Shown one piece after another: positions 24,473 through 33,985 of a stretch of 64,000 nucleotides of DNA. Below the pieces are notes generated by a model. The model had not been told where the DNA came from. It was given only the letters and a program-made list of their open reading frames with translations, and did no database searches. The stretch is taken from the NCBI GenBank assembly GCA_019454045.1, contig SKCR01001860.1, positions 1 through 64,000 of the forward strand, in the 5' to 3' direction. The stretch comes from Zanthoxylum bungeanum. Its lineage: Eukaryota > Streptophyta > Magnoliopsida > Sapindales > Rutaceae. Numbering within the stretch: position 1 is the stretch's first letter; each line of letters starts with the position of its first letter. The position numbers and the translations under genes are program-made.

Positions 24473-24979
24473 TCAGGGGGTAACCTCACTTGCAATTACA
24501 ATCTCCTTGGGGCTTTCAGGCGTACCAAGGTTAAACGTGTTTTTTTTGGTTGAGTTGATGTCAAATATACTCAAGTCATGTAAGTTGAAAGGAAGAGACT
24601 CAGACAAGTAAGCAAAATGAATGTTTTTATTATTAGCGAATGCAGGGGTACATCTAAATAAATCAGGAAGATAAATGTCTTCATCATCCACAGGCGCTTC
24701 ATTATCCGCTGCTGGGTTTTTCTCAGTATCCTTATTCTCCTCGAGGGTCAGGCTTTCCAGCTTCATCAGCTCTTTTTCCCATTTGTCTTCTTCCTTCGCA
24801 ACTTCTTCTACCATCAGTTTCTTACCCATTACATCTTGGAAGATCTCAAATCCTGAAACCATGACCCCGTTCACTTCCACTGGTTCAGGCTCCCCTTGGT
24901 ACCCTATGGCTTTCACAAAATATTCCATCAGCTCCGATCCTTTCTTCTTAGCCTTCGACTTATCTTCGTCAGACTTATA
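24473..24979 (-). pseudogene. Element G linker between protease and RT
   Basis: An open stretch of 151 codons on the minus strand, rich in Glu and Asp (VEEVAKEEDKWEKELMKLE, DNEAPVDDEDIYLPDL). It is in the same frame as the protease segment and separated from it by one in-frame TGA near 24980. I see no enzyme domain; a variable acidic linker in this position is common in Tat-type polyproteins. Confidence 0.65.
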
Positions 24980-25575
24980 TCACAAACCACTAATGGTGGT
25001 CTGTCCCTTGAAGTCGGGTAATGTTCCTTTAACACCTGAGCCTGTGTCTGGCTCGAACTTCATCTTTTCCATGATCTTAGCCACCTTAGGATCTACCAAT
25101 TCCTCAAAGGTTATCGACACTTGGAACCTCGTGAAAGGTTGTATTTCCAAAGCGGCTACATAATTGTCTCCTTCAGCTCTAATGATGACAATCTCTCCCC
25201 CATACGGAAACTTGATGACTTGGTGCAGAGTGGAGGGCACGCCCCCAAGCTTGTGAAACCATGGCCTTCCCAACAACAAAGTAAAAATGGCCGGGATATC
25301 CAGTACTGTGAACTCAACCTTGTCTTCTACTAGGCCCACTTTGACCACTCCGGCAAAGGTACCCTCAACTCCTCGCTTGCTATCATCATAAGCCTTAATA
25401 GTCATATTTGAGGGACTCGGATCTGTCATCTTCATACCCAGCCTTGACAAGATCTTCAAAGGAAACACATTGATAAATGAGCCGTCATCCACCATTACAT
25501 AAGATGTCTTGTTACCCCTCACTTCAGCTCTTATGAATAAAGGCCTTTTATGATTCTTGTGTTTCAGGTTCTCAG
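24980..25575 (-). pseudogene. Element G aspartic protease
   Basis: The minus-strand frame reads KHKNHKRPLFIRAEVRGNK, then the active-site-like VDDGSFINVFPL, and later LLGRPWFHKLGGVPSTLHQ, a typical retropepsin plus flap pattern of gypsy polyproteins. The usual (D/G)GS triad appears as DDGS. The frame runs upstream to the junction with H near 25575, where homology stops; the preceding gag is missing. Confidence 0.85.
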
Positions 25576-25582
25576 AAACTAC

Positions 25583-27271
25583 ATGAGACGAACCAGAAGC
25601 TTTGAACTCCGACCGTTTGACCTAGAAATTGAAATAACCATTAGACAGTTGAGAAGGGAAAGGCGAGAAGGCCAAGAAGCTTTAGTCAACATGGAACTTG
25701 AACCTTTGGAAGTTGCACCACCGATACCCATTCGAGACAGAACCATTCTGGTGGTCGACGACTTCATTTCCTGTATTGTAGTTCCTCATTTACCAGTAAA
25801 TGCGTGTGACATCAAAACATGCATCCAGATGATTCAGCAGTCAGTACAGTTTGGGGGAAATGCAACTGATGATCCTAATTCCCACATCAGTAACTTCCTA
25901 GAAGTTTGTGATACTTTCAATTACAACTGAGCAGCTGAAGAAGCAATGAGACTGCGTGTTTTTCCATACTCCTTGAAGGACAGAGCTAAAGCTTGGCTAC
26001 ATTCACTACTAGTAGGTTCCATCACAACTTGGAATACTCTAGCCACCAAATTCCTTGCAAAGTACTTTCCACCAGCCAGAACTGCAAAGTTGAGGAATGA
26101 CATCACATCCTTTGTGCCACAAGATTCAGAATCCCTTTGCGAAGCTTGGGAAAGATTCAAAGATTTACTCCGCAAATGTCCTCATCATGAGATCGCAAAG
26201 TGGCTACAAGTCCAAACCTTCTACAATGGACTTTCAGGAATAATGAGAACCATAGTTGATGCTGCTGCTGGAGGAGCTTTGATGGCAAAAGGAGAAGATC
26301 AGGCCTGGGACTTAATTGAAGTAATGGCCAACAACAATTCTTTATGGCCAACAAAAAGGAGCATGATCCAAATAATTACAGGAATTCATGAAGTTGGAGC
26401 CAACACAGCACTAAATTCCAAACTGGATGTGATTTGCAAAAATCTGGAAACTCTTAACATGAAAGTTAATGGTGGATCCACAAGTTCACCATTTGGAGGA
26501 GTACCTGAGTCAGAATCTTACAACCAACAAGAAGAGACAGTGAACTATGTCAACAATTTCAACAGACAATGGAACAATCCATATTCCAACACCTACAACC
26601 CGGGGTAGAGGAATCATCCGAATTTTTCATGGAGCAACAATTCAGGGCAAAAGAACAATCCACCACTAGGATTCCAACAGCAGAACTATCCACCACCTGG
26701 ATTCCAACAACAAAATAAAGGCCAGGAGCATGAAAAAGAACCAGGAATAATAGAAGTGCTGGCCCAGTTGAAGAAGCAAGAAGCAAAATACGATTCTTTA
26801 ACAGCTATGGTTTAAAATCAAGTAGCATTGAATCAAAGCCATTCAGCCTATATCAAAGCACTGGAGAATCAAATGGGACAACTGGCCAATGCTCAGAGTT
26901 ACAGACCCCCAGGTAATCTTCCCATCAACACATAACCAAATCCAAATAACCGAGGGAATGAGCAATGTCAAGCCATCACCTTGAAAAGCGGTACTGAAAT
27001 CAACAAACATGTTGGAGCCAAAACAACTGTTGAGGAAGTTCCAAAAGAAACAAAGCAACAGATAGAGGAAAAAGAAGAAAAGGAAAAAGAACAGATCACT
27101 CCACCTCCACATTTTCCTCAGCATCTTCAGAAGAATAAAGTGGACAAGCAATTTGCTCGATTCTTGGAGTTGTTCAAAAAGCTGCATATCAACATTCCAT
27201 TTGCAGAAGCGTTGGAACAAATGCCCAGCTATGTCAAATTCATGAAAGACATTCTTTCAAGAAAATGAAGA
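25583..27271 (+). pseudogene. Element H Gag (nonsense-broken, frame intact)
   Basis: From ATG 25583 (MRRTRS) one frame continues for the whole region. It shows the retrotransposon gag core: MIQQSVQFGGNATDDPNSH, FLEVCDTFNYN, then MRLRVFPYSLKDRAKAWL, TTWNTLATKFLAKYFPPART and later EQMPSYVKFMKDIL. In-frame stops are near 25928, 26606, 26812, 26932 and 27268. There are no frameshifts. Several stops sit where relatives of this family usually have Gln, Arg or Trp codons, as expected from C to T (or G to A) change. Gag would form the virus-like particle. Confidence 0.88.
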
Positions 27272-27787
27272 TTGAGAGACTATGAAACACTAGCATTGAA
27301 GGAAGAATGCAGTGCCATCATTCAGAGGAAACTTCCCTCGAAGTTGAAAGATCCTGGCAGTTTCACCATTCCATGCATCATAGGAGAACATAACTTTGGT
27401 AAGGCTTTATGTGATTTAGGTTCAAGTGTTAACTTGATGCCTTTTTCTATTTTCAGGAAACTGCAGATTGGAGAAACAATGCCCACTTCAGTCTCTCTGC
27501 AACTTGCTGATAGAACGCTCGTATTTCAAAGAGGCGTAGTTGAGGATGTGCTGGTCAAGGTTGACAAATTCATTTTCCCAGCAGATTTTATTGTCCTTGA
27601 TATGGAGGAAGACGAAGACGTGCCGATCATTCTCAGGAGACCATTCTTGGCTACAAGTCGAACCATTATTGATGGATAAAAAGGAGAATTAACCATGAGG
27701 GTACATGACCAAGAAGTAAGATTCAATATTTTCAAGGCCATGAATTTCCCAGATGATTAAAAGAAGGAAGAATGTTTCAGACTTGAT
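27272..27787 (+). pseudogene. Element H aspartic protease region
   Basis: In the same frame as gag. It contains ALKEECSAIIQRKLPSKLKD, the active-site block CDLGSSVNLMP (Asp codon at 27413) and the C-terminal DVPIILRRPFLATSRTIID, a standard Athila protease arrangement in which the triad is DLG. In-frame TAA stops are at about 27679 and 27757. The sequence then runs directly into the remnant integrase tail without RT. Confidence 0.87.
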
Positions 27788-28279
27788 GTGATACACAGTA
27801 CCATTCAGAACTCCAATGCAATGCAAAGTTCTATTGACAAACTTAAAATATGTCAATTGCCTATGGAGCCTGAAGATAAAGTATCTTTTGCACTGAAAAA
27901 GCCAATTCTTGCACTACAAGCAACAGAAGAGAAAAATTTCCACCAACTCAAAGAATTGGAGGAATTTCACAATCAGCCTTTTGTGGATGCTAAATTGTAC
28001 AAAGAAAAGGCCAAGAAGAGACATGATGAGAAGTTAGTGCGCATATATCTGGAACCAGGGCAGAAGATACTGTTAAACAAATCAAGGGTGAAATTCTTCC
28101 CAAAATCACGGTGGTCAGGTCCATTTGTGATCACCAAGGTTTTACCAGATAGAGCCGTTGAGATATACGATCCCGACTCCAACAAAACAATCAAGGTTAA
28201 AAACAAGCGTGTCAAACACTACTGGGGAGAATCATTTGAGCGACAAAAAGAAAGTGTCACACTTTCAGATCTAGCCTAA
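27788..28279 (+). pseudogene. Element H integrase C-terminal domain fused in frame after protease
   Basis: Residues from KEKAKKRHDEKL through the KILLNKSRVKFFPKSRWSG block to KVKNKRVKHYWG match the C-terminal, SH3-like part of Athila/Tat integrases. All of RT, RNase H and the integrase catalytic core (normally about 1000 residues) are missing between this and the protease. The frame is the same as gag and protease, so a Gag-PR-INc polyprotein would be read through apart from point stops. The first about 55 residues are of uncertain origin. Confidence 0.8.
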
Positions 28280-28401
28280 CATTCGAGAAGTCACGTCTAG
28301 CTAACGACTTTAAACTTAGCGCTAGCAGGGAGGCAACCCATGCAATTTGTGTATAAATTGTGATTTGGTGTGATTTAATTTTGTGTGTTTAGTTTTTGCA
28401 G
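28280..28401 (+). other. Post-pol spacer with conserved GGGAGGCAACCCA motif and acceptor-like site
   Basis: AGCGCTAGCAGGGAGGCAAC (about 28317-28336) followed by CCA is a motif I associate with the region just after pol in Athila/Tat elements. A pyrimidine-rich run ending GTTTTTGCAG (AG at 28400-28401) directly precedes the next ORF and looks like a 3' splice site. Confidence 0.6.
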
Positions 28402-28947
28402 ATTAAGACATTTTATGATGGAAGAAGTTCTCACAAATCTTCACAAGCAATTTCCTTCTCTCCCTCAAAACTCTCTGATGAAAGTCTACAAAGCTCACTT
28501 GGAACGGATGAGATTACTAACGATCATGGTGTTCCTAATGATATTCGTTGGGTAATTGAAGCACGAGTCCGATTGGAAGGTGAGTCTTCTGACTCTTTTA
28601 TTTCACATCTGTCTGGTTTTGAAAGAAGCACCTATGCAAAGAAACGTAGAGCTAAGCAAATAGGTGTTTGTTATAAATGTGCACGCTGGAATTGCAATAC
28701 TCGTTGTCATTCTTTAAGAATGGTGTCTGATAATCGTAAATTAGATTCTTTAAGAATTGAGTCTGTAGATGATATATCTTCAACTCTTGAGACGCATCCT
28801 AGTGGATATGTTCATATAGCCATTCGCAAATTGCATACACAATTCCAAAAAGAAAGACAACAGTTAAGTCTTGGGAATCTGACTCAAAAAGACCCTGTTT
28901 TCCAATTTATAAGAAAATTGGATGGGAAGCTTGTCCCTGACGCATAG
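28402..28947 (+). CDS. Unrecognised Cys-rich ORF of element H (no ATG at its start)
   Basis: About 182 codons are open, ending at TAG 28945. I do not recognise the family. There is no in-frame ATG until far inside; the open frame begins around the acceptor-like TTTTTGCAG, so it may be a downstream exon of a spliced element transcript. The middle carries a basic run (YAKKRRAKQ) followed by a Cys cluster, CYKCARWNCNTRCH (C-x2-C-x4-C-x3-C-H), perhaps metal-binding but not a canonical zinc knuckle. The position between pol and the LOG ORF is that of an env-like or extra ORF. That it stays open while gag and pol have stops is notable. It could be a captured host fragment. Confidence 0.55.
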   Translation: MKTFYDGRSSHKSSQAISFSPSKLSDESLQSSLGTDEITNDHGVPNDIRWVIEARVRLEGESSDSFISHLSGFERSTYAKKRRAKQIGVCYKCARWNCNTRCHSLRMVSDNRKLDSLRIESVDDISSTLETHPSGYVHIAIRKLHTQFQKERQQLSLGNLTQKDPVFQFIRKLDGKLVPDA

Positions 28948-29198
28948 ACGTCAATCAAGCCGCTACATTTCTTTTACATATTATATCTCTTTGTCTTTTC
29001 CTGATAATTGTGATTTGTTTTGTTGTTTTCTTTTATTTTCTCCGACAGGATCCAGACCTTTTTTACTATCAAGATTTATTTTACTGTTTAATTAATAATT
29101 GTCATTTGGCAGGTACTAGTGCTATTATTTTACTCACCCTTTTCAGGTATTATAAATTCAACTCATCATTGCACTTTTGAAGACATCCAGAGTAAAAC
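28948..29198 (+). other. Spacer between the two extra ORFs of H
   Basis: AT-rich, no ORF. Three pyrimidine-AG sequences resembling splice acceptors occur (TTTTCTCCGACAG ending 29049, CATTTGGCAG ending about 29113, ACCCTTTTCAG ending about 29147), the last about 50 bases before the LOG ATG. Confidence 0.5.
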
Positions 29199-29851
29199 AT
29201 GGAAGCCACTTCAAGAAGACGAGTTGAAAACATCTGTGTGTTTTGCAGTATTAGTGTTGGTGTTAAGCCACAATACGTAGAGGCAGCACAGGAATTGGGT
29301 CGAGTCTTAGCTGCAAGGAATATGCACTTAGTATATGGCGGAGGCAATCTTGGACTTATGGGGATCGTTTCAAAAGCTGTACATGAGGGAGGCAATAACG
29401 TTTTGGGAATCATCCCAAAACCCTTGGCTGAGGAAAATCTTATTGAACCATCAAACATAGAGGAACTGATCGTGCCAGGTATGTTTGAACGATTGGTAGA
29501 AATGATTAACCGTGCTGATGCTTTTATTACTTTGCCAGGTGGCTTGGGTACATTGGAGGAAATTTTTACAGTGTTATCTTGGGCGAACATGAACATACAC
29601 CAGAAATCGCTTGGACTGTACAACGTGAAGGATTTTATGATTTTCTTTGTGTGTTTCTTGATGATGCCCGGAGAAATGGGTTCGTGTCAAAACTTTTAAA
29701 AGAACTCCTCTTCACTGCCAGAACTGCTCAGGATCTAATTGACCAAATCTTAGCCTATGAACCACAAATTGACCCTATCCTTTCAAAGATAAATTGGTCT
29801 GAGGACGATCGTGGTAAGAGGCGTCGGATTAATCTGGATCTTAACCTTTAA
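29199..29851 (+). pseudogene. LOG: Captured LONELY GUY-type cytokinin riboside 5'-monophosphate phosphoribohydrolase (one frameshift)
   Basis: LOG enzymes release active cytokinin bases from their nucleoside monophosphates. From ATG 29199 the protein shows ICVFC (residues 12-16), LVYGGGNLGLMG (44-55), HEGGNNVLGIIPK (62-74), MFERLVEM (95-102, with the conserved Arg at 98) and PGGLGTLEE (113-121), the PGGxGTxxE signature with its Glu. Homology continues in the next frame from GAA at 29627 (EGFYDFL ... LLKELLFTA ... IDQILAYEP) to TAA 29849-29851, so a single-base loss at 29625-29627 breaks the gene. Total length over both frames is about 217 residues, normal for the family. It has no introns, unlike plant LOG genes, pointing to capture of a processed transcript. 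The usual CGSS near the N-terminus is CSIS. The C-terminus (GKRRRINLDLNL) is not typical of LOG. Confidence 0.88.
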
Positions 29852-29912
29852 CTTTTCGTGTAGCATTTCAGTTAACCAGGTACTATCTTCTAAACTCTTC
29901 TTCTATTTTTAA

Positions 29913-29930
29913 GACATTGGGGACAATGTC
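29913..29930 (+). other. Stem-loop before an internal PPT-like site in H
   Basis: GACATTG - GGGA - CAATGTC forms a perfect 7-bp stem with a 4-base loop, followed at once by TTTAGGTTTGGGGGAGG. The similar AACATTGAGGACAATGTT hairpin is, from memory, a common landmark of Athila/Tat 3' regions. Confidence 0.7.
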
Positions 29931-30390
29931 TCATTTAGGTTTGGGGGAGGGAATTAGTTGATCAGTATCTTGTTTTTAGTTATGTGTTTTTTTTTTATTT
30001 TTAGTCCAAAAATTTTCGAAAAATACAAAAAAAAAACTTGAAAATTTTTCAAAAATTACAAAAATATTTTGCGTTTTTGTGTTTTTATTTTGACTAAAAA
30101 GGTGAAATTGGTAAGAGATAGCTGAGTAAGGAGTTTCCACTCCTGAGACGTGTCTCAAACCTATTTCAGAACAAGTTAATTTTAGTTTATTTCCTTTTGA
30201 ATTATTTAATTTGTGAATTCTCCATAATACTGACTAAAATGGATCTTCATATGCTCAGTTGGCAGGTATTATCAACATGCATGGTAACATACGGACATGA
30301 GCTAAAATTGAAAAGTTTGTAATATTCAGTGCTCTAGTTTAATTGGAGGAAGCATCTCAAAAAGTGATGGAGTAAAAAAAAATAAAAACG

Positions 30391-30630
30391 TCTGAGATCC
30401 GAGTTATTAAGTCCGTATCGGTGTTTTAACACTTAGTGCCCTAAAACCAACTAGTTTGGGAGTCACTGGCCCAAAGCTCGCTACATGGATCAAGGATGTT
30501 GCAAAAATATATATATATGAAGTCTGAGTAATTAAGTCCGTATGGGTGTCTTAACACATGATGCCCTAAAGCAAACTGGTTTGGGAGCCACCGACCCAAC
30601 ACTCGCTACATAGATGGAAGATATTGTATA
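30391..30630 (+). repeat. Tandem duplication in the H 3' region (period 132 bp)
   Basis: Two diverged copies begin TCTGAG at 30391 and 30523. Both contain ATTAAGTCCGTATxGGTGT, TTAACAC, GCCCTAAA, GTTTGGGAG and CTCGCTACAT blocks in the same order. Confidence 0.85.
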
Positions 30631-31164
30631 TATAAAAAAAAAATCAAAAATCAAAGAAAAAAATCAGAAAAATTATTCCACTGTTGCAAAAGGTGTGAAT
30701 TTTGATAAAATTTTAGGACAAAAATATTACTCTCTTATCAACTGCACTTGTGACTGTTGTGGGCAAAAATGAGTTGATTAATATTTTTTTGGCTATGCAT
30801 ATGGAGAATGGTAAATATAATTGGAGAATTTACTTATTCAGTAATTTAGAAAGAAAGAAACAACTAGTAACTTGGAGTAGAAGTTTCACCTGATTAGTCA
30901 CTAACTTCTTTATTCTCTTTTCTCTTGTCTTTTTGCTTTTGTGTGCATTAGTTTTATTAGCTTTTTACTTTTGTAAAACGTTTGTGGGTATCGTTGCTGT
31001 AAGCCCTCACGAGACTATAACTTGTCCACTAGGGACACATAGGGGTTTAAAGGCTTGTTGCATATGCTAAATGCAACCGTGATCCCTACGAAAGTGGCTT
31101 AGTTTAATTTTAATTATTTCTTGTATTTTATTTTGTTGTTTTGCTCGACGACTAGCAAAATGTT

Positions 31165-31177
31165 AGGTTTGGGGGTG
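31165..31177 (+). other. Element H polypurine tract
   Basis: AGGTTTGGGGGTG directly precedes the LTR start TGATGAGCGG, the usual Athila/Tat arrangement. Confidence 0.8.
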
Positions 31178-33278
31178 TGATGAGCGGAAAATATATCAAT
31201 ATTTACAGCCCCTTTTACTTAATATTTTGTTTAGTTTCTCGGGTTTGATGAACATTTTGATGTGTTTTAGTTTATTTTGTAGATAAAATAATATTGGGAC
31301 ACAATGAAATCATTTAGGACGAAATATGGGTCAAATAAGGGCAAAAATTGGACTTGACATATTAATTTTGGAGATTGGAAACTTGAAAGGGCGTTTTAAC
31401 GAAGTACAGTTTTGGAAATTCCAATTTTGCGCATATGTCGTATTTTGGGAATAACATTTTACTCCGATATCGAATTGAGCTGATTCAAGTTCCAAATTAA
31501 AGAAGACTCAACGATCTACAACTTTAAAACACAAAAAAATTTCGAATTCTGAAGATTTCATACCTGCAATTGATGAACCATCCAAAAGTGTGTTGTGTGT
31601 AATTATTAAAGTCATTTTCAATCATTTTCAAGAAAAAAAATAATTAATAAATAAATAATAAAAATTATCAAATCACCACCAAACATGATAAGCAATTAGT
31701 GGATCAATTAATAATGGATTTGGTGGATGATTTGATGGAGGCAAAATTTTGCCTATAAATACCAAGTCATTTCATTTGTAAAATTCATACTTTCTTCTAA
31801 GGAATTCCTTAATAATACTAAGAAGATTGTATCTTGTTTGTTTATTTACAGCTTACAGTAATTAATTTCCGCTTTCGCACTTTCTTTTCTTTACTTTTTA
31901 GTTTTTACTTTCCGCAATTTACTTTTACGCACATTACTTTTCTTTCTTAATTTTCAGTTTTTTACTTTTCAGTAATGAGGAGGTAACTCCCCTTTACTGG
32001 GGTAAAAGGTAAAACTTTTATTACTAATATTTAGATTAATCTCCTTTAATTATAATATATAAACTAGTTAAAACCTGACTTAACGAGGATACCGCCAAAT
32101 TGGTCGGTTGGTAATTATTTAAATTGGTTTTAACCTAACTAAACTGGATACCGCCTGATTGGTCGGTTGGTAATTAATTATTAATTTGACTTAATCTGGA
32201 TACCGCCTATATGGCTGGTTGGTAATTATCATGCAAAGTTAATATATTATATTAAGGGAGATATCTAAAATAGAAGTAATAAAAGTGGATCATTTTACCT
32301 CAGCATTTTCTTTTATTCTACTTTTACTTTATTTACTTTTCAGCAATTACTTTCAACATTTACTTTTCAGCAATTTACTTTCAGCATTTACTTTTCAGTA
32401 ATTTACTTTCAGCATTTACTTTCAGCATTTAATTTTCAGTATTTAATTTCAGCATTTACTTTCCGTCATTTACTTTTCAGCAATTTACTTTCAGCATTTT
32501 AATTTATGTCTTTTATTTTATTTAAGTTTTTACTACCGTAAATATGTGTCGTAACTAAGCCAGTTATCTGGGGTTGTGATAAATCCAATATCACCGGTTT
32601 ATAATGGATTATTTTATAGTTTTGGTAATTTAAAGGTTTACTTATTAAGTCTTAAGCTTAATGTGTCTTGTTAATTGGCCATTAATAAGATTGATCTGGT
32701 AAATCTAAAATAAACTTGACAAAGGAATTTTAGGTTTCAGCCTTAAACTTAATAGCCCACGATCTTCCTTGAGGATAAATAACCCTTTAATAGATTTCTT
32801 TACAATATAGACATATACATGTCGGGCGGGGGTAGCCATAATTGGAACTTAAACTTAATGAATCCAGATAATTTGGTTGACATAGACATATGGTTCAATT
32901 GGGTTATACTGGGTATTTGCGTCTGACCATCGACAGAGGCATTCACATAATTTAGTGTTCCAGGTTAGTAAACCGATTTATTACACAACATGAAATAACC
33001 ACTTCATCTTTTAAAAGATATTAGAAAGATTCACAACCCTAGATAGTTTCCTAATATCGAATTTTCTTAAATCTATTTTCGTGTAATTTTATTTACTTGT
33101 TTTTAAATTCAAAATCTTCACCATTTCAAATCAATCAATCAACCTGCTAGATACTAGTAATAATTTGACCTCATAAAATTAATAGATTATGTATTAAGTC
33201 CTCGTGGGATTGATACTTTTTATATTACTTGAACGATACGTGCGCTTGCATTATACGCGTGTGATTACGCACCAGTCA
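31178..33278 (+). mobile_element. Element H 3' LTR
   Basis: Begins TGATGAGCGGAAA after the PPT and ends GATTACGCACCAGTCA; about 2.1 kb. Internal repeats: three GGATACCGCC blocks with GGTTGGTAATTA (starts 32087, 32146 and 32198), and about ten short ACTTTTCAGCAATTT / ACTTTCAGCATTT units between 32325 and 32500. No second copy of this LTR exists in the window, so LTR age cannot be estimated. The following TAAAT could be the TSD but has no visible partner. Confidence 0.8.
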
Positions 33279-33962
33279 TAAATGATAGGAGGCCTAAACG
33301 TAAAATGGCCCATCGACATTTTAGAAGCTTTTGGCCCGATTGCCATAAAGCAGGGACTCGTCCCAGTTTAAATGGCCCAACAAGCCCATACCTCATGACA
33401 AAAAGTCCAACTGAATCCAAATGACAATGGTCATAAACGCAAGCATAACAGAATAGTTTATATTGGTCCTACAACTACAGTTCATATGCGGGTTTATAGG
33501 GATAGACAAAGGCTCTCGTTGATGAAGGATTGCCCACAACTAGGACTCCCCACTCAAGGGTTCGAGCGACCAAGTGAGCGCACCTTTTTTATACCCTAAG
33601 GTACGTGCCAACGAGTGATGATACATGAATGACTGTCAAATGGATTCCTTATTGAAGATTCCCTAGAGGGAGGGTGGAGCGAACTCTCTTAAATACCCAA
33701 GCCTCTTAGGCTCTTATCGCCTTGGTGACAGGAATAAACAACAAGTCCTCCAAATTAGTCCATCACAGTAAGCTTCGAGTAAATGATTATCTAGGTGCAT
33801 TAACAACTTTTCCTTATAGAAATGTAGTGAATGAAGGAAGACACCACACCATTACCTAGCCCTAATAGTGCCTTTGATTAAACCCCTTAAACCCACTGTA
33901 GACACGGTTAACTAAAGCACAAATCAGAAACATTACAAGATATTATTTCGGGGATGATTCTC
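33279..33962 (-). other. Element G leader between PBS and the H junction
   Basis: Non-coding sequence with GGCCCA-type words (near 33308, 33373) and no ORF of note. The gag that should follow on the minus strand is missing. Confidence 0.6.
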
Positions 33963-33964
33963 TA

Positions 33965-33983
33965 TCCCCAGTGGAGTCGCTAG
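33965..33983 (-). other. Element G primer-binding site (tRNA-Arg-like)
   Basis: The minus strand reads TAGCGACTCCACTGGGGAT two bases inside the 5' LTR. TGGCGACTCCACTGGGGA-type sites are typical of Ogre/Tat elements and are attributed to tRNA-Arg. Confidence 0.78.
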
Positions 33984-33985
33984 AC

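Larger units (their letters stand above)
29852..31163 (+). other. Element H 3' non-coding region
   Basis: No supported coding sequence. Contains a perfect hairpin (29913-29930), an internal PPT-like TTAGGTTTGGGGGAGGG (about 29935), A/T-rich homopolymer runs (29986-30070), a tandem duplication (30391-30630) and diverged AT-rich sequence up to the functional PPT. Confidence 0.65.
25583..33278 (+). mobile_element. Element H: non-autonomous Athila/Tat-like gypsy element carrying a LOG gene
   Basis: Plus-strand order: gag, protease, (RT, RNase H and integrase core absent), integrase C-terminus, post-pol motif, unrecognised ORF, LOG ORF, long 3' region, PPT, 3' LTR (31178-33278). Gag starts with the Athila-type MRRTRS motif. 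No 5' LTR, PBS or leader is present: gag abuts the protease end of G on the left. H is therefore 5'-truncated, and G has lost its gag at the same junction. Lineage assignment (Athila or a close Tat relative) is from motif recall only. Confidence 0.8.

Noticed and set aside
29150..29623. 157-codon minus-strand ORF
   Set aside because: Shadow of the LOG ORF on the opposite strand.
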